Source: Chinchilla lanigera (lineage: Eukaryota; Chordata; Mammalia; Rodentia; Chinchillidae). Taken from it: a stretch of 64,000 nt of DNA. Made by a program: the position numbers and the translations under genes. Below the pieces are notes generated by a model. The model did not search any database. It had not been told where the DNA came from and saw nothing but the letters and a program-made list of their open reading frames with translations. Positions 1 through 8,469 of the stretch are shown here, piece after piece. Position 1 is the first letter of the stretch. Each line of letters opens with the position of its first letter. The stretch spans positions 2,924,148 through 2,988,147 of the forward strand of contig NW_004955518.1 in assembly GCF_000276665.1 (NCBI RefSeq), given 5' to 3'.

Positions 1-419
1 CAGTTTTCTCATGTATAGAATGAAGAGAATGATAGCAATTTTGCGGGGCGATTGGAAGGATTAAATGGGGTAATGGATATATAATGTCTAGCATGGTATC
101 TCACACTGTTGGTTCTTTTTCCCTTCCTCTTCCCCAGCCTCTAACATACTTTCTGAAACCTAGCAGTAGTGCAGTAAATTTTAGTGTGAAGGATGTATGC
201 ATAATTGAACAAACCATCAGGGTTTTACCTTTCTGTTTCTTAATTCTTACTGTATTCAAAATACTGCAATTTATTTGACTAATAGTCAAGATTTTTTTCC
301 CCCAAATAAAATCTTGCTGCATAGATTTTTTTTTTCTTCCCAGTTCGGGCAAGGGCCTCTGACTCAGGCATTCACATTCATATTATTATTCCAAGAGAAA
401 TTACAGGACAACTAATACT
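1..419. other. GTF2F2 intron 1, nothing recognised
   Basis: Intron preceding exon 2. AT-rich sequence without a clear repeat or gene; the short frames on both strands have no recognisable protein content. Confidence 0.6.
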
Positions 420-545
420 CACTGAGTACTAGCTTTGAATAAGGTGTATGCTTTATACTTTATATAATAAAGTATCTCATTTATTCCTCATAATAGAATA
501 ACCTTAATGGTGTATACTGATTACAGAGTCCAAACTACTTCTCAG
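420..545 (-). repeat. MIR-like SINE fragment (antisense)
   Basis: The pattern 'tttatactt...atctcatttattcctcataatag' resembles antisense MIR/L2-class sequence, which reads 'catttaatcctcacaa' in the consensus. Old and diverged. Confidence 0.4.
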
Positions 546-639
546 AAAATGTGATGTAGGAGTCAGCATATATTACTCCATTTTTCTTTTTCAAAATTAA
601 AACCCATCTGATGGCATGTATCCTGTTACAGATACAATG

Positions 640-775
640 TAATACATTGATTAAGGAAGTAGACTCTGGAGCTAGACTGTCAAGGTTTGAATTGTGGCTC
701 TATTATTTACTAATTATGTTGCACAGTTTATATAATCCCTGGGTACCTCATATTCATCATCTGAAAAATGTTTAA
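640..775 (+). repeat. MIR SINE
   Basis: The order 'gactctggagctagactg', 'ggtttgaattgtggctct', 'tactaattatgt', 'catcatctgaaaaatg' follows the MIR consensus (tRNA-derived core). It ends just before the exon 2 polypyrimidine tract. Confidence 0.8.
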
Positions 776-786
776 TTTTGTTTTAG

Positions 787-860
787 GTGCCTAAGTATTT
801 GTCACAGCAGTGGGCTAAAGCCCCAGGAAGAGGTGAAGTTGGGAAACTGCGGATTGCCAA
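787..860 (+). CDS. GTF2F2: GTF2F2 coding exon 2 (TFIIF subunit RAP30)
   Basis: The exon encodes 24 codons beginning VPKYLSQQWAK and ending KLRIA, plus two bases (AA) of a split Lys codon. This is the N-terminal part of RAP30, the small subunit of general transcription factor IIF, about residues 23-46 of the roughly 249-residue human protein. TFIIF acts in the nucleus: it binds RNA polymerase II and helps bring it to promoters. This segment belongs to the N-terminal domain that dimerises with RAP74 (GTF2F1). It is bounded by a 3' splice site (tttgttttag) and a strong 5' splice site (AA|gtaagt). It starts in phase 0 and ends in phase 2, so it joins exactly to the 19-nt exon at 14132. Exon 1, with the start codon, lies before this window. 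The identification rests on family knowledge of the RAP30 sequence, with no disruption seen. Confidence 0.97.
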
Positions 861-1212
861 GTAAGTTATGTGTGTATTATTGACGTTTTTAAAAGCTGTT
901 TCTGAAATTTTTCTAAGCACTTTTAAATGTGAGTACAACCGTTGGTCAGATAGTTTACTTGGAAGATGAGAAAGTGCATCTGGCAGGCCTTCTCAGGAGT
1001 GGGTTAGTAACTGGCCTCCAAGGAGACATGCGGAGTAGTTCCTCGACCACTGCATGAGGCTTTGAGGGACCCTAGACACGAGCCATCACCATCAGTGAGA
1101 CCTATCGGTCATTGAATTTTTCTGTGTTTAGATTTTTTGTCCCTAAAGTTGCCTGTTTTGCAGGGCTTTTACATGAATCAAGTGAGATGAAATGAACATA
1201 ATTATTCATTTT
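861..1212. other. Start of GTF2F2 intron 2, nothing recognised
   Basis: Unique-looking intronic sequence with no gene or repeat that I can name. Confidence 0.5.
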
Positions 1213-1305
1213 TCTCCCATCTGTCCAACTACTAACAAGACTAGACCCTGCTTAGCTTCGCAGATCGGACAAATTGGGCGAGTTCAGGGTGGTATGGCCA
1301 TAGAC
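1213..1305 (-). pseudogene. 5S rRNA pseudogene, 3'-truncated
   Basis: On the - strand from 1305 the sequence follows vertebrate 5S rRNA: gtctatggccataccaccct, then ctgaactcgccc, gatct, gaagctaagcagggt, and on through ttagtagttgga and gggaga, covering roughly the first 90 of about 121 nt. Several substitutions and a small insertion are present and the 3' end is missing, so it cannot give a functional 5S rRNA. Likely a retroposed copy. Confidence 0.9.
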
Positions 1306-1394
1306 TATTTATTTGTATATTTAACTTTGTAAGATGTTGTATTTGTGGAAATGGTAAATTACATTTTCTTGAGTTGTCATACTTTATTTTATCT

Positions 1395-1470
1395 CTAGTG
1401 CTGAGTCTCAAACCTTTGGCCTCATGCATATATGGCAGGCCCCTCTACCACTGAGCTACAATCACAGCTT
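1395..1470 (-). repeat. ID-like SINE relic
   Basis: Reverse-strand tRNA-derived body: 'ccactgagctacaatcacagc' on + is the reversed A-box end. Diverged and old. Confidence 0.6.
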
Positions 1471-1485
1471 TAGTCAGACTTTTAT

Positions 1486-1690
1486 TGAAAGCTAGGTTTG
1501 ATGCCGCATGCTTGTAATCCTAGCATTCACCTGTAATCCTAGCACTCAGAAGGCTGAGCCATTCACAGCCATGTTTGTGAATTGGCGGCCACTCTGGGCT
1601 ACCAAGGGGGTAGGTAGCCTAGGAAACATTGAGTTCAAAGCCAGAGTGGACTGTATTGTGGACTACATAGAGAGACCCTGTCTCAAAGAA
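1486..1690 (+). repeat. B1-derived SINE, rearranged
   Basis: Has B1 phrases 'gcttgtaatcctagca', 'cactcagaaggctgag', 'gactacatagagagaccctg' and 'tctcaaa'. The 'tgtaatcctagca' segment is duplicated (about 1513 and 1531) and the middle is diverged. Confidence 0.65.
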
Positions 1691-1700
1691 GAGAAACTTC

Positions 1701-1858
1701 AAGCTGGGCATGGTGGCACACACCTGTAGTCCTAGCATTCAGGAAGCTAAGGCAGGAGGATTGCTGAGTTGCTGTGAATTTGAGGCCAGCCTGGGCTGCA
1801 TAGTAAATTCAAGGCCAGCCTCGACTACGGTGTGAGACCCTGTCTGGAAACTAAAAAA
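1701..1858 (+). repeat. B1 SINE
   Basis: Starts 'aagctgggcatggtggcaca', contains 'gaggccagcctgggctgca' and a second 'aaggccagcctcgac' (the internal duplication), and ends in an A-rich tail after 'gagaccctgtct'. Confidence 0.9.
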
Positions 1859-2179
1859 AAGAATAGAAACTTTAAAAAAACCTTTTTAGAAAAAGGAAAG
1901 GATGTGTATTTTTAATTGTAACTCTATGAATCCCTCTAAAGTGGATTTCTTTGTAATGTAGATACATACCTTCTTTTTCTTAAGGACGAAAGAATTTTTT
2001 ATATTGAGGTGTTTTCTTTTTTTTTATTCTTAAGGTATTTTGAAATGGGAGGTATCACAAAAATAAAACTTAGTAAATATATGTCACTGAAGGACAGGCT
2101 AGAGGGGAAAAGTCTGCTACACCCCATGATATTTTGGGGTGGTTGCACTAGAGCTCAAGACAAGGCTTTTTCTTCTAAA

Positions 2180-2335
2180 TAGCTATGCATCACTGTTTGA
2201 CTTTGAGCCTTACCAGTCTAAGCTTTAGTGTTTTTGTCTGTAAAATGTGGACAGTAATACCTTCCTTCCCTGTAGGAGAGTGTTTAGAAGACAAATTAAA
2301 TAGATTACAGTTTGTTAAAGTGCTTTGTAAACTCA
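2180..2335 (+). repeat. MIR SINE
   Basis: 'gactttgagcctta', 'gtctgtaaaatgtggacagtaatacc' and 'aaagtgctttgtaaactc' match MIR in order. The two frames through it are not genes. Confidence 0.75.
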
Positions 2336-2772
2336 AATGTTCTCTTTCTCTATCATGAATATTATATTTCTTTAAACCTCTGTATAAAGAAAATACCTGA
2401 TTGAGTAATCTAAAAATCATTCTTTTAGTGTGGGCAAAGTGAGACTCAGAAAATATAAGTAAAAAGAACCATGTTCAGGGAAAGCTGTGCAAGCCCCAAA
2501 TATTATTTTCATCTGTAAAGTAAGATTTTTAAGATAACATGCTAAGTAAGCATGAATGAGATACTGCTATTTTCTTTGTCAGTCCTTACTTGGTAGAAAA
2601 TTTCAGGCTTTTTGCTCGCTTAAAGTTGATGAACTAAAATACACAGGGTGGCTACCCCCCCGCCCCCGTTTGCTCAAAAGAGTCCCAATTAATATTTCCC
2701 TGTTCAGCCATTAATAGTATCCCCTTCTTTCACTTTCCAGAGTGTCCTATTTTTATTTTACTTTTTTACTTT
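2336..2772. other. GTF2F2 intron 2, nothing recognised
   Basis: AT-rich intron with a short C-run near 2655; no gene or nameable repeat. Confidence 0.5.
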
Positions 2773-2898
2773 TACTTTTTTGCTTGTTTTGAGATAGGGT
2801 CTTGCTATGTAGTGCAGGCTGGCCTTGAACTTGTGGCGATCCTCCTGCTTCAACCTCCCGAGTGGTGGGATTACAGGCATGGACCCCCATGCCTGGCT
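2773..2898 (-). repeat. B1 SINE (antisense)
   Basis: 'gagatagggtcttgctatgta', 'caggctggccttgaac' and 'gtgggattacaggcatg' are reverse-strand B1. A second B1 directly follows. Confidence 0.88.
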
Positions 2899-3016
2899 CT
2901 GTTTTTAATTTTTGAGACAAGGTCCTACTGTGAAGTCCATGCTGGGCTTGATCTCACTGTGTTGCCCAGGCTGGCCTTGAGTTCAAGGCATTATTCCTGC
3001 CTCAGCCTCTTGAGTA
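2899..3016 (-). repeat. B1 SINE (antisense), abutting the previous one
   Basis: 'tttttgagacaaggtcctac', 'gttgcccaggctggccttga' and 'cctgcctcagcctcttgag'. The 5' part is missing. Confidence 0.82.
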
Positions 3017-3291
3017 AAGTGTGTCCTGGTTTTGACAATAAACTATGTCGTTACCCTAAATGTTTGCGAACATTTGTTTGTGTGTATTCCTCTGTGTGTT
3101 ACCAGGCTGCTTTTACGAGCTGGCATTGTTGACTTTTGTAGGGGTTCAACCAGAATTTCAGAAATAGCATGTGGTTTTTTTTGTTGTTGTTTTTTGTTTT
3201 TTCAGAAGTAATACATTCTTGTTTTTATTTTATTTTTAACATTAGTTTTGTGGAAAATAAAAAGTCATCTGTTTTCCCCATTCACATTCCT

Positions 3292-3388
3292 CCTTTTTTT
3301 TTTTTCCCCCCTGGTACCAGGAATTGAACTCAGGACCTTGTGCTTGCCAGACAAATGTTTATGCCACTGAGCTATATCCCCAGCCCCT
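3292..3388 (-). repeat. ID-like tRNA-Ala SINE (antisense)
   Basis: Poly-T, then 'ctggtaccaggaattgaact', 'cttgtgcttgccagac' and 'cactgagctatatccccagc'. The reversed B box, A box and 5' end of the tRNA-derived body are all present. Confidence 0.9.
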
Positions 3389-3814
3389 ACCCCATTCACA
3401 TTCCTGAAAGGTGGTGGCAGTTTGTTTGGCATGTAACCCTCTAGATTACTCTATTATTATTTATTATATTGGATTATTTTGGATGCTTAATGTGTGGACA
3501 AAATTTTAAAGCATCTTTATTCCCATGATCATAGTTAAGTATTTCTCAAGGCTGTTTAGGCTCTGTTTTCTGACTTTGGAATATAGCTCTAAACTCCAAT
3601 TTTGTTCTCTCTGTGATTCACTTTTATATGAATTTTACTGTGCTTTTCCTTTACCTTTTCCATAGGTGCATGGTCAATACCTCTGTTCCTTCTTTTCACT
3701 ATTCTAGTCTCTGCCTTCTTTTAAACTGACTTGAAATCCCTCTACTCAAATCACTTTATAGTCAATTACAGTTGAAGGAAAAAAAGCAGAATTTCTTAAA
3801 ATAGAATTTTGTGA
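3389..3814. other. GTF2F2 intron 2, nothing recognised
   Basis: Intronic sequence without a gene or confident repeat call. Confidence 0.5.
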
Positions 3815-4015
3815 TATGATGTGGTAGTACATTCCTATAATTTCACCAGCTCAAGAGGGTGAGGCAGAGGAATTGCAAGTTTGAGGTCAGCCTGGGCAAT
3901 TTAGTAGGATGCTGTGTCAAAATAAAAAACAAAAAGGGTGGGGATATAACTCAGTGGTAAAGTGCCCAGTACTGCTAAAACCCAGTGTTTGGGTTCAATC
4001 CCCAGTACTGCCAAA
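3815..4015 (+). repeat. B1-dID fusion SINE
   Basis: A B1 left part ('gatgtggtagtacattcctat', 'gaggtcagcctgggcaa', 'gtgtcaaaa') is joined by an A-rich linker to an ID part ('gggtggggatataactcagt', 'gggttcaatccccagtac'). B1-dID is known from sciurid, glirid and castorid-type rodents, not mouse or rat. Confidence 0.85.
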
Positions 4016-4095
4016 AGAACCCAAGCCAAGCCAAGCCAAGCCAGGCCAAGCCAGGCCAGGCCAATGCAAACCAACCCAACCCAACCCAACCCATC
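4016..4095 (+). repeat. Pentanucleotide microsatellite (CCAAG/CCAGG/CCCAA)n
   Basis: About 16 tandem 5-bp units that drift from CCAAG through CCAGG to CCCAA, starting exactly at the tail of the B1-dID element. Long frames on both strands here (runs of Q-A-K-P or L-G-W) are repeat artefacts. Confidence 0.95.
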
Positions 4096-4144
4096 CCTGT
4101 GGCTGAAGAAGAGTTTCCAACAGAAGGGACAGATAAAGAGCAGG

Positions 4145-4180
4145 TTGTGTGTGTGTGTGTGTGTATGTGTGTGTATATAT
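4145..4180 (+). repeat. (GT)n microsatellite
   Basis: About 17 GT units with one interruption, followed by a short (TA) stretch. Confidence 0.95.
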
Positions 4181-4232
4181 ATTCTGTATATAGACCAAAG
4201 ATCTAGCCACCTAATATGATGTACAATCAGTC

Positions 4233-4396
4233 TTTTTTATTTGTTCCTTTGTTTATTTGAGACAGATTCTTGCTATGTGGTTCAGGCTAGCCTTGAACTC
4301 ATTATGTAACTCAGGCTGGCCTCAACTCATGGCTGTCCTCCTGCCTCAGTCTTCTAAGTGCTGGGCTTATAGGCATATGCCACCATGCCCAGTGTA
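4233..4396 (-). repeat. B1 SINE (antisense)
   Basis: 'gagacagattcttgctatgtg', 'ttcaggctagccttgaac', 'aactcaggctggcctcaac' and 'caccatgcccag'. Both copies of the internal duplication are present. Confidence 0.9.
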
Positions 4397-4610
4397 TAAT
4401 CAGTCTTGTAGATGATTTAGACCTTTTAAGGATGAGAAGAGACTTGCAGAAATAGCCTGAGATTGCCATGGAAATGCTTATAATAGCTTGTTCCTCAGTA
4501 GGTCTTTTGGCTGTGTTCTCTAGGCCCCTTGTTTACATTTCTAATTTAGTTTTTATTGCGGTTGTGAAATTTCTAAATTCACTATTACACGAGTATAGGG
4601 TGGATGAGAA

Positions 4611-4675
4611 ATGCTTTAGCAGCACATGTGACTCGATTATCAAGATTATAGTTGATTTAGAGCATATGAGTCATC
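4611..4675 (+). pseudogene. Possible decayed U6 snRNA copy
   Basis: 'gctttagcagcacatgtgact' and, 30 bases on, 'gatttagagcatatg' lie in the order of the U6 segments GCTTCGGCAGCACAT and GATTAGCATG. The space between is diverged and the 3' half is not recognisable, so chance similarity is not excluded. Confidence 0.25.
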
Positions 4676-4759
4676 AGATTTGTGTGGTTATAAACAACAG
4701 GCTCCATTAATAGGTGTTTATTGTTTAGAATGAAGTGGAATGATAATCCCACTCTTCTA

Positions 4760-4862
4760 TGTCAGTTAGTTCATAGTGCAGCATTATGTTCAGTTCTCAG
4801 TGCTGCTCTTGGACAGACGTGGATAAGTTCATCCAGTAGAGTGGGAATAGGGATGATAAATA
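4760..4862 (+). repeat. Unassigned repeat, copy A
   Basis: About 100 bases containing 'gcattatgttcagttctcag', 'tgctgctcttgg' and 'gggatgataaa', collinear with a second segment at 6585-6685. I cannot name the family. Confidence 0.45.
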
Positions 4863-5045
4863 AACTATTTGTCATGTCGTTTGAGGAGTGTGGAGCAGTG
4901 AAAGGTAGTAGGGCCATTAAGAGGTGTAGGGCAAATCCAGTAAACTGTCTTCAAGTAATTCTAAAACTAGGAAGGTAGGCTGTCAACTACTGATATTGTA
5001 TTGGAGATTGAACCTGGGACCTCCACACTGAACTACCTCTGAGCC

Positions 5046-5296
5046 ATTTTTTATGTTTTATTTTGAGAAAGTCTCAGGGGCTGGGGATTTAGCTCAGCGG
5101 CACAGCACCTGCCTGGCAAGCGCAAAGGTCGTGAGTTCGATTCCCAGTACCGGGAAAAAAAAACCCAAAAAAAAAAACCAACAAGTCTCATTCAGTCATT
5201 AAGTTTCCCAGGCTGAGCTTGAACTTTCGATCCTCCTGCCTTGGTGTCTCAGAGTGCTGGGATTATGACACAGGTGTGTGCTACCATGCCTGGCTA
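5046..5296 (-). repeat. B1 SINE (antisense) split by an ID insertion
   Basis: 'ttttgagaaagtctca' on the left and 'cccaggctgagcttgaac', 'gtgctgggattatgac' and 'ctaccatgcctggct' on the right make up one reverse-strand B1. Confidence 0.85.
5078..5183 (+). repeat. ID-like tRNA-Ala SINE, full length, nested in a B1
   Basis: Sense copy of the local ID family: 'ggctggggatttagctcagc' (A box), 'gtgagttcgattcccagtac' (B box), then a mixed A-rich tail. The short target duplication 'aagtctca' flanks it (before 5078 and after 5183), and it splits an antisense B1. Confidence 0.95.
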
Positions 5297-5394
5297 ACTG
5301 TTGATCTTGAGAGGAAAATTAATTAGTTTATGGGATCTGTTGTCTTAAATTTGGGGATAAAAAGTGAAAACAGTTAACATTTTAGAAAGATTGT

Positions 5395-5575
5395 GTGGCA
5401 CACTAGTTACAGGTCTGGACTTGGGAATCAGGCCTGAGCTTTAGTTCTCATGTTCTCACTAATTAGCACTGTGTTTTGGAGTAAGTTGCTCACCTTGTTT
5501 CTTCATCTGCTGAAGGAGATAATAATACTTCAGAGAGTCAGTATATGCATGTGAAATCGTCATTAAGTGTTCATA
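5395..5575 (+). repeat. MIR SINE
   Basis: 'caggtctggacttgggaatc', 'gtaagttgctcacc', 'cttcatctgctgaaggagat' and 'aataatact' follow the MIR core and 3' part. Confidence 0.7.
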
Positions 5576-5689
5576 CCGCACACCCTCCATAACCTGCTGC
5601 CTGTGTCTGACGTGTGAGTGTGGGCCCCCTCACCCCGTCTCCCAGAGCTTAGCAGCAGCGTGTTGGGCAGCATGGGCTGGAAGCTGGGA

Positions 5690-5870
5690 GGATGTGCTCG
5701 GTGGAGGGAGGATGTGCTCTGTGGGGGGAGGCCGTGGAGGGAGGATGTGCTCTGTGGGGGGAGGCAGTGGAGGGAGGATGTGCTCTGTGGGGGGAGGCCG
5801 TGCTCAGTGGGGGGAGGCTGTGCTCAGTGCGGGAGGCTGTGCTCAGTGGAGGGAGGGTGTATTCTGTGGG
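5690..5870 (+). repeat. G-rich minisatellite, 33-bp and 21-bp units
   Basis: Near-perfect 33-bp units start at 5710, 5743 and 5776 (each begins ggatgtgctctgtgggggga). They are followed by about three shorter 21-bp units (ggctgtgctcagtgggggga type). The strand is strongly G-rich with runs of five to seven Gs. Overlapping frames of 77-121 residues on both strands are products of the repeat; no gene is indicated. Confidence 0.95.
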
Positions 5871-6399
5871 GCGGTGGTTCATTCCAGGAGACAGAGCTGG
5901 GGTGGAGAGCCTGGGAGAGGCAGAGGCAGAGGCAGGAAAGAAGTGTTCAGCTGGTAGTACAGCTCTTCATGGTTCTGACTTAAGACCTGAAAAAGAGTCC
6001 AGTTGTGAGTAAGATGAAAATAAGAGCCTGTTTTAACTGTTGGTAACATTTGGGCTATTTGTTTAAAGCAGTTTGTGTAAAGTGCTTAAACTGTTGTACT
6101 TGTGTTATTTTTATGGACACCTTACATGTACCGCATTTTAGTTTATAGTTTTCCTTTAGCTTGTTTAATTTTAAACCTAGCCTTCTTTCTTTATCACCAT
6201 CTTGCCTCAGTATACTTTAGTTTTTTAAGTGTTTGATCCATTTTGTGTTTAACTAACAGTCATAATCATGAATCTTGCAACCTATAGTAAAATGACTTTT
6301 CCTGGGCACACCTAAGTTGTAGCTTTAGTTCTAAAAATATTTAATATTCTAAGTCATAACAGTAATAAAAAGTCTGCAAACAAAAATTGACTGAGATAC
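5871..6399. other. GTF2F2 intron 2, nothing recognised
   Basis: A short (GGCAGA)-like purine run near 5920, then AT-rich intron; no gene seen. Confidence 0.5.
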
Positions 6400-6900
6400 A
6401 ATTTTTTAAAAAGTATTAGAACAGTATTGTGCTGTTGCTAGCCATTTAAGTTGGTACAAACTTTTTGAAAGGCAGTTTGGCAACATTATTATGTATATAT
6501 ACAAATAACATACCACACATACATGTACAAAATATTGCTGTTCAAAGTAAAGTACATTAGACTTATAGTTCCATTGTTTTCTCTCAGAGGTCACAGCTCA
6601 AGATTATGCACAGTTCCTGGTGCTGCTACTGATAGAGCTTGGCAAGCTCATTCATAGTGTGGAACTGGGATGATAAGGCTAAAAAATTAGCAACAAAATA
6701 TTCATGCCTTTGACCAGTATTCCCATCAATTTCAAGGAGTTTATCCCATGGAAACAATGTTAATAATACAAAGGTTGCTAAATATTGATGTTAATTATAA
6801 TATTATTTGTTAGAGAGAAAAATTAGTAACATCCTCATACCTTTAGTAAGGAATAGAGAATGCTTTAAAATTATTTAAGATTTCTATTTTAAAACAATCT
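6400..6900 (+). mobile_element. Old L1 fragment (3' region), interrupted
   Basis: 'ggcagtttggcaacattatt', 'gaccagtattcccatcaatt' and 'ggagtttatcccatggaaac' follow the order of L1 3' sequences in sense orientation. An unrelated ~100-bp segment (6585-6685) interrupts it. Confidence 0.55.
6585..6685 (+). repeat. Unassigned repeat, copy B
   Basis: 'gattatgcacagttcctggt', 'gctgctact' and 'ctgggatgataaggct' parallel copy A at 4760-4862. It appears inserted in an L1 fragment and is followed by an A-rich stretch. Confidence 0.45.
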
Positions 6901-7632
6901 CAAACAGAAGTTAGATAGTATGTTTTCCCTGAACCATTTGAGAGTAAGTTGCTGACATTATACCCTGTAACCCTTGAAGACTCTAATGTGTATTTCCTAT
7001 GAAGACATTTTTCTACCTAATCACAGTATGTCTGTACATAAGCAGTACAATTATTCAAGGTTTACCAGTTGTCCCAATAGTGTAACAGCGATCTAGTCTA
7101 GAATCTTCAGTTGTATTCTGTTGTCATGCCTTTTTATTTCCTTTCATTCAGTCTAGAACATTTGAAGTCTTTCCTTGACTCTTATTTTGTATAAATGCCA
7201 ATACTGTTGACATTTACAAGGCAATTATTTTATAAAATTTGAGTTTGTGTGGTGTTTCTTGATGATTAGATTTGAGTTATATGTCCTTGCAGGAATATAA
7301 TAAAGATGAAGCTTGTTCCTCTAATATTCTAGCAAGGTTTATGTGCTTTTACTTGTGGTATTAACTTTGACCATTTCATTAAGGGGTATCTTTTAAGCCT
7401 CTTCCCTGTAAATTGAGTATTTTTATCTTTGTAATAATTACATGTTCTGTGGGGTGAATTATATAAATATTCTATTCTTTATAAAAAATTTAATATATTT
7501 ACTTACTTGAGTACAAATTTATGGATTCAATTTGTGGACTCTCATTCACTGGGTTACAATTCATTGCCATATCATTTATTCTGATGTTCAGATTGTTCAA
7601 AATTTAGCCAGTGGGAGCTCCTCCTAGCTTAT
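6900..7632. mobile_element. Old L1-type 3' sequence
   Basis: 'ccagttgtcccaatagtgta', 'gttgtcatgcctttttattt', 'cttgatgattagatttgagt' and 'gccagtgggagctcctcc' match in order an old mammalian L1 (L1ME-like) 3' block. The subfamily is uncertain. Confidence 0.5.
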
Positions 7633-7650
7633 TCTTATGTCTCATTTTTT

Positions 7651-7742
7651 TTTGTGTTTTTTTTTTTCTTGGTACCGGGAATCGAACTCACAACCTCGCG
7701 CTTGCCAGGCAGGTGCTGTGCCGCTGAGCTAAATCCCCAGCC
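7651..7742 (-). repeat. ID-like SINE (antisense), young
   Basis: Near-consensus body ('ttggtaccgggaatcgaact', 'gcgcttgccaggcaggtgct', 'gctgagctaaatccccagcc'). A perfect 18-bp target duplication (ttcttatgtctcattttt) flanks it at 7633-7650 and from 7743. Confidence 0.96.
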
Positions 7743-7812
7743 CTTCTTATGTCTCATTTTTAACTATGATTAAAAAAACTCATAATTTTTGCCACTTTAA
7801 CAATTTATTTGT

Positions 7813-7893
7813 TTATTTTTGTGTTCTACGGATTGAACCCAGGCGTGTGCGTGCTGGTTAGGTGTTATACTTACAAGCCATGTCCCCAGCCCC
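7813..7893 (-). repeat. ID-like SINE relic (antisense)
   Basis: 'ctacggattgaacccaggcg' and 'caagccatgtccccagcccc'; older and more diverged than the neighbour at 7651. Confidence 0.7.
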
Positions 7894-7984
7894 ATTTCTT
7901 TTTTTTCAGGTTTTTAAAATTTTATTTTAAAGAGTAAAAGAATAACATAATAATGGGGGGGGCTTACCAAATTATAGACAAAGT

Positions 7985-8420
7985 GGTAGGAAATTATCAA
8001 AGTGGTTATTGTTTTACATATTGTTATCTACAAGATAGTTTCTCAAGATAGTTTTACATATTGTTTTACATATTGTTATCTACAAGACAGTTTCTCAGGA
8101 AAACATATAGACAAATAATGGTGAGTTACACGCAAAAGAGGTAGGAAATTATTAGTAGTTGTACTATACTTTGGTATCTTCAAAGTGGCTTCTGGAGAAA
8201 GTAAATAGAGCTATACATGAGTGACCTATTGAATAATCATTAACTATTCTCAATGGTGGTTGTAGGAAACATAATAAACATGCATCCATTTATGAAATAG
8301 GATAGGAACAATACAAACATTACAGAGTTATGGATAGATTAGTAGGAAAATATCAATGGCTGCTGTAATATATGGTGGTATCTTCAAAGTGGTTTCTCAG
8401 GAAGACAGAGATACGCAAGA
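7985..8420. repeat. Three diverged local repeats beside the retroviral fragment
   Basis: The motif 'aggaaattatca/aggaaattatta/aggaaaatatca', followed 40-60 bases on by 'ctacaag/cttcaaag...tttctcagga', recurs at about 7988, 8149 and 8342. The first unit carries a further local duplication of 'gttttacatattgttatcta' (8011 and 8073). No protein is encoded; it may be flanking sequence of the adjacent retroviral fragment. Confidence 0.55.
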
Positions 8421-8469
8421 AGGATGTAACAAGTAGTTACAGTCTAAGGGTTGTCAAACATAGCGTATT

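Noticed and set aside
5618..6012. Overlapping frames of 77-121 codons with cysteine/glycine repeats
   Set aside because: They translate the G-rich minisatellite in several frames on both strands; no start context, domain or splice structure supports a gene.
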